Shown piece after piece: positions 5,920-6,826 of a stretch of 6,826 nucleotides of DNA; the first letter of the stretch is position 1; each line of letters starts with the position of its first letter. The translations under genes were made by a program, and so were the position numbers. A model generated the notes under the pieces. The model had not been told where the DNA came from. It did no database searches and was given only the letters and a program-made list of their open reading frames with translations. The DNA is from Burkholderiaceae bacterium (lineage in GTDB: Bacteria; Pseudomonadota; Gammaproteobacteria; Burkholderiales; Burkholderiaceae): NCBI GenBank assembly GCA_947457745.1, contig CANGWT010000089.1, positions 1 to 6,826 of the forward strand. The letters are read 5' to 3'.

Positions 5920-6771
5920 TTAACCAAAACGGCCGGTAATGTAATCTTCTGTTTCTTTACGCTTAGGCTTGATGAAGATTTCATCTGTCTTGCCATATTC
6001 AATGAGACTTCCTAGGTACATATAGGCAGTGTAATCGGATACACGCGCAGCCTGCTGCATATTATGAGTAACAATCGCAATCGTGTACTCATGCTTAAGC
6101 TCATTAATGAGCTCTTCAATCTTGCCTGTAGAAATTGGATCTAAAGCAGAAGTTGGCTCATCGAGCAAAATCACGGATGGCTTGACTGCTACCCCGCGAG
6201 CAATACATAAACGCTGCTGCTGACCACCAGACAAGGACAAACCACTTTGATTGAGTTTATCTTTAGCTTCATTCCACAAAGCAGCCTTATTCAAGGCCCA
6301 CTCTACGCGCTCATCCATTTCCGAGCGAGAAAGCTTTTCGTAAAGACGCACACCAAAAGCAATATTTTCGTAGATTGACATTGGAAATGGCGTTGGCTTC
6401 TGAAAAACCATACCAATTCGTGAGCGCAATAAATTGAGATCTTGACCAGGCTCTAAGATATTTTGTCCATAGAAGTTAATCTCACCTTCAGCGCGTTGAC
6501 CAGGATAAAGGTCATACATACGGTTTAAAGTTCGGAGCAAAGTGGATTTGCCGCAACCTGAAGGACCGATGAAGGCAGTCACTTTGCCCTCTTCAATATC
6601 TAGATTAATATTCTTCAAGCCCTGGAAAGATCCGTAGAAGAAGTTCAGGTTGCGTACTTCAAGCGCATTCTTAGCCATAGCTTGTGGGTTTTGATTTATT
6701 GTTTCGTTCATCCCTGCCCCTTGACTATCGACGTGATTTAAGTCAAACATTGTTTTCATATTACTCATCAT
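5920..6771 (-). CDS. pstB: Phosphate ABC transporter ATP-binding protein PstB
   Basis: ATPase subunit that powers the PstSCAB high-affinity phosphate importer at the inner face of the cytoplasmic membrane. All ABC motifs are intact: Walker A GPSGCGKS (69-76), Q-loop VFQKPTPFP (122-130), signature LSGGQQQR (180-187), Walker B VILLDEP (200-206), D-loop SALD (208-211) and H-loop His236. The stretch FQKPTPFPMSIYENIAFG is characteristic of PstB. Two starts are plausible. ATG 6771 overlaps the pstA stop in an ATGA arrangement, with AGAAGG 7 bases upstream, and gives 283 residues. ATG 6711 has AAGGGG 5 bases upstream and gives 263 residues, nearer the usual length. The 20 extra residues precede the domain and have no recognisable motif. 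Confidence 0.96.
   Translation of the reverse strand: MMSNMKTMFDLNHVDSQGAGMNETINQNPQAMAKNALEVRNLNFFYGSFQGLKNINLDIEEGKVTAFIGPSGCGKSTLLRTLNRMYDLYPGQRAEGEINFYGQNILEPGQDLNLLRSRIGMVFQKPTPFPMSIYENIAFGVRLYEKLSRSEMDERVEWALNKAALWNEAKDKLNQSGLSLSGGQQQRLCIARGVAVKPSVILLDEPTSALDPISTGKIEELINELKHEYTIAIVTHNMQQAARVSDYTAYMYLGSLIEYGKTDEIFIKPKRKETEDYITGRFG
6717..6722 (-). promoter_or_regulatory. Ribosome binding site of the alternative short pstB form
   Basis: AAGGGG on the minus strand, 5 bases before the internal in-frame ATG at 6711. It is stronger than the upstream site and would give a 263-residue protein. Confidence 0.5.
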
Positions 6772-6826
6772 CCTTGAACCTTCTGGCGAAATACCACTCG
6801 AGCTAATATATTTAAGCCCAGTACAG
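6768..6826 (-). CDS. pstA: Phosphate ABC transporter permease PstA (C-terminal end only)
   Basis: The frame entering from the right edge ends in TGA at 6770-6768 and gives 18 residues, VLGLNILARVVFRQKVQG. This is a hydrophobic helix end followed by a basic cytoplasmic tail, as expected for the C-terminus of PstA. The stop overlaps the pstB ATG by 4 bases (ATGA), typical of translational coupling in the pst operon. Identity rests mainly on position and the short tail, since the body of the gene is outside the window. Confidence 0.75.
   Translation of the reverse strand, partial: VLGLNILARVVFRQKVQG
6779..6784 (-). promoter_or_regulatory. Ribosome binding site of the long pstB form
   Basis: AGAAGG lies inside the last pstA codons, 7 bases before ATG 6771. 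It supports translation from the start that overlaps the pstA stop. Confidence 0.55.

Overview
The window looks like a piece of a betaproteobacterial chromosome, most likely Burkholderiales. A Polynucleobacter-like freshwater bacterium is my best guess, judged from protein style, the moderate GC content and the pst-pho gene order; I could not search a database. It carries the distal part of the phosphate-uptake and phosphate-sensing locus plus neighbours linked to phosphate economy.

Layout. On the minus strand, read from the right edge leftwards: the last codons of pstA (permease), pstB (ATPase), phoU, phoB and phoR. These genes are tightly packed: a 4-base overlap, then gaps of 12, 21 and 62 bases. 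Left of phoR is a small plus-strand gene of unknown function with a lysine/aspartate repeat tail (2864-3088), convergent with phoR. A small minus-strand gene (2522-2734) encodes a cysteine-rich GDCCVxC-family protein. Next, on the minus strand, is ppx (exopolyphosphatase, 885-2423). At the left edge is a plus-strand gene for an OlsB-like GNAT/LuxI-fold acyltransferase. Its reading frame runs out of the window, so its true start is not visible.

How the genes fit together. PstA/PstB take up phosphate, PhoU relays transporter status to the PhoR kinase, and PhoR phosphorylates PhoB, which binds Pho boxes. Ppx breaks down polyphosphate. An OlsB-like enzyme would start synthesis of phosphorus-free ornithine lipids, a known response to phosphate limitation in some bacteria. 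The window is therefore compatible with one phosphate-limitation module: uptake, sensing, phosphate reserve and membrane lipid replacement.

Most notable signals: (1) three tandem 7-base PhoB-like half-sites in exact 11-base phase upstream of ppx; (2) a second, weaker Pho-box-like pair upstream of the unknown lysine-tailed gene; (3) two small genes in the phoR-ppx interval, where ppk is often found in relatives; (4) a plus-strand terminator-like hairpin inside the ppx 3' coding end; (5) a lysine-rich N-terminal extension on the OlsB-like protein. No RNA genes, insertion sequences or CRISPR arrays were seen.
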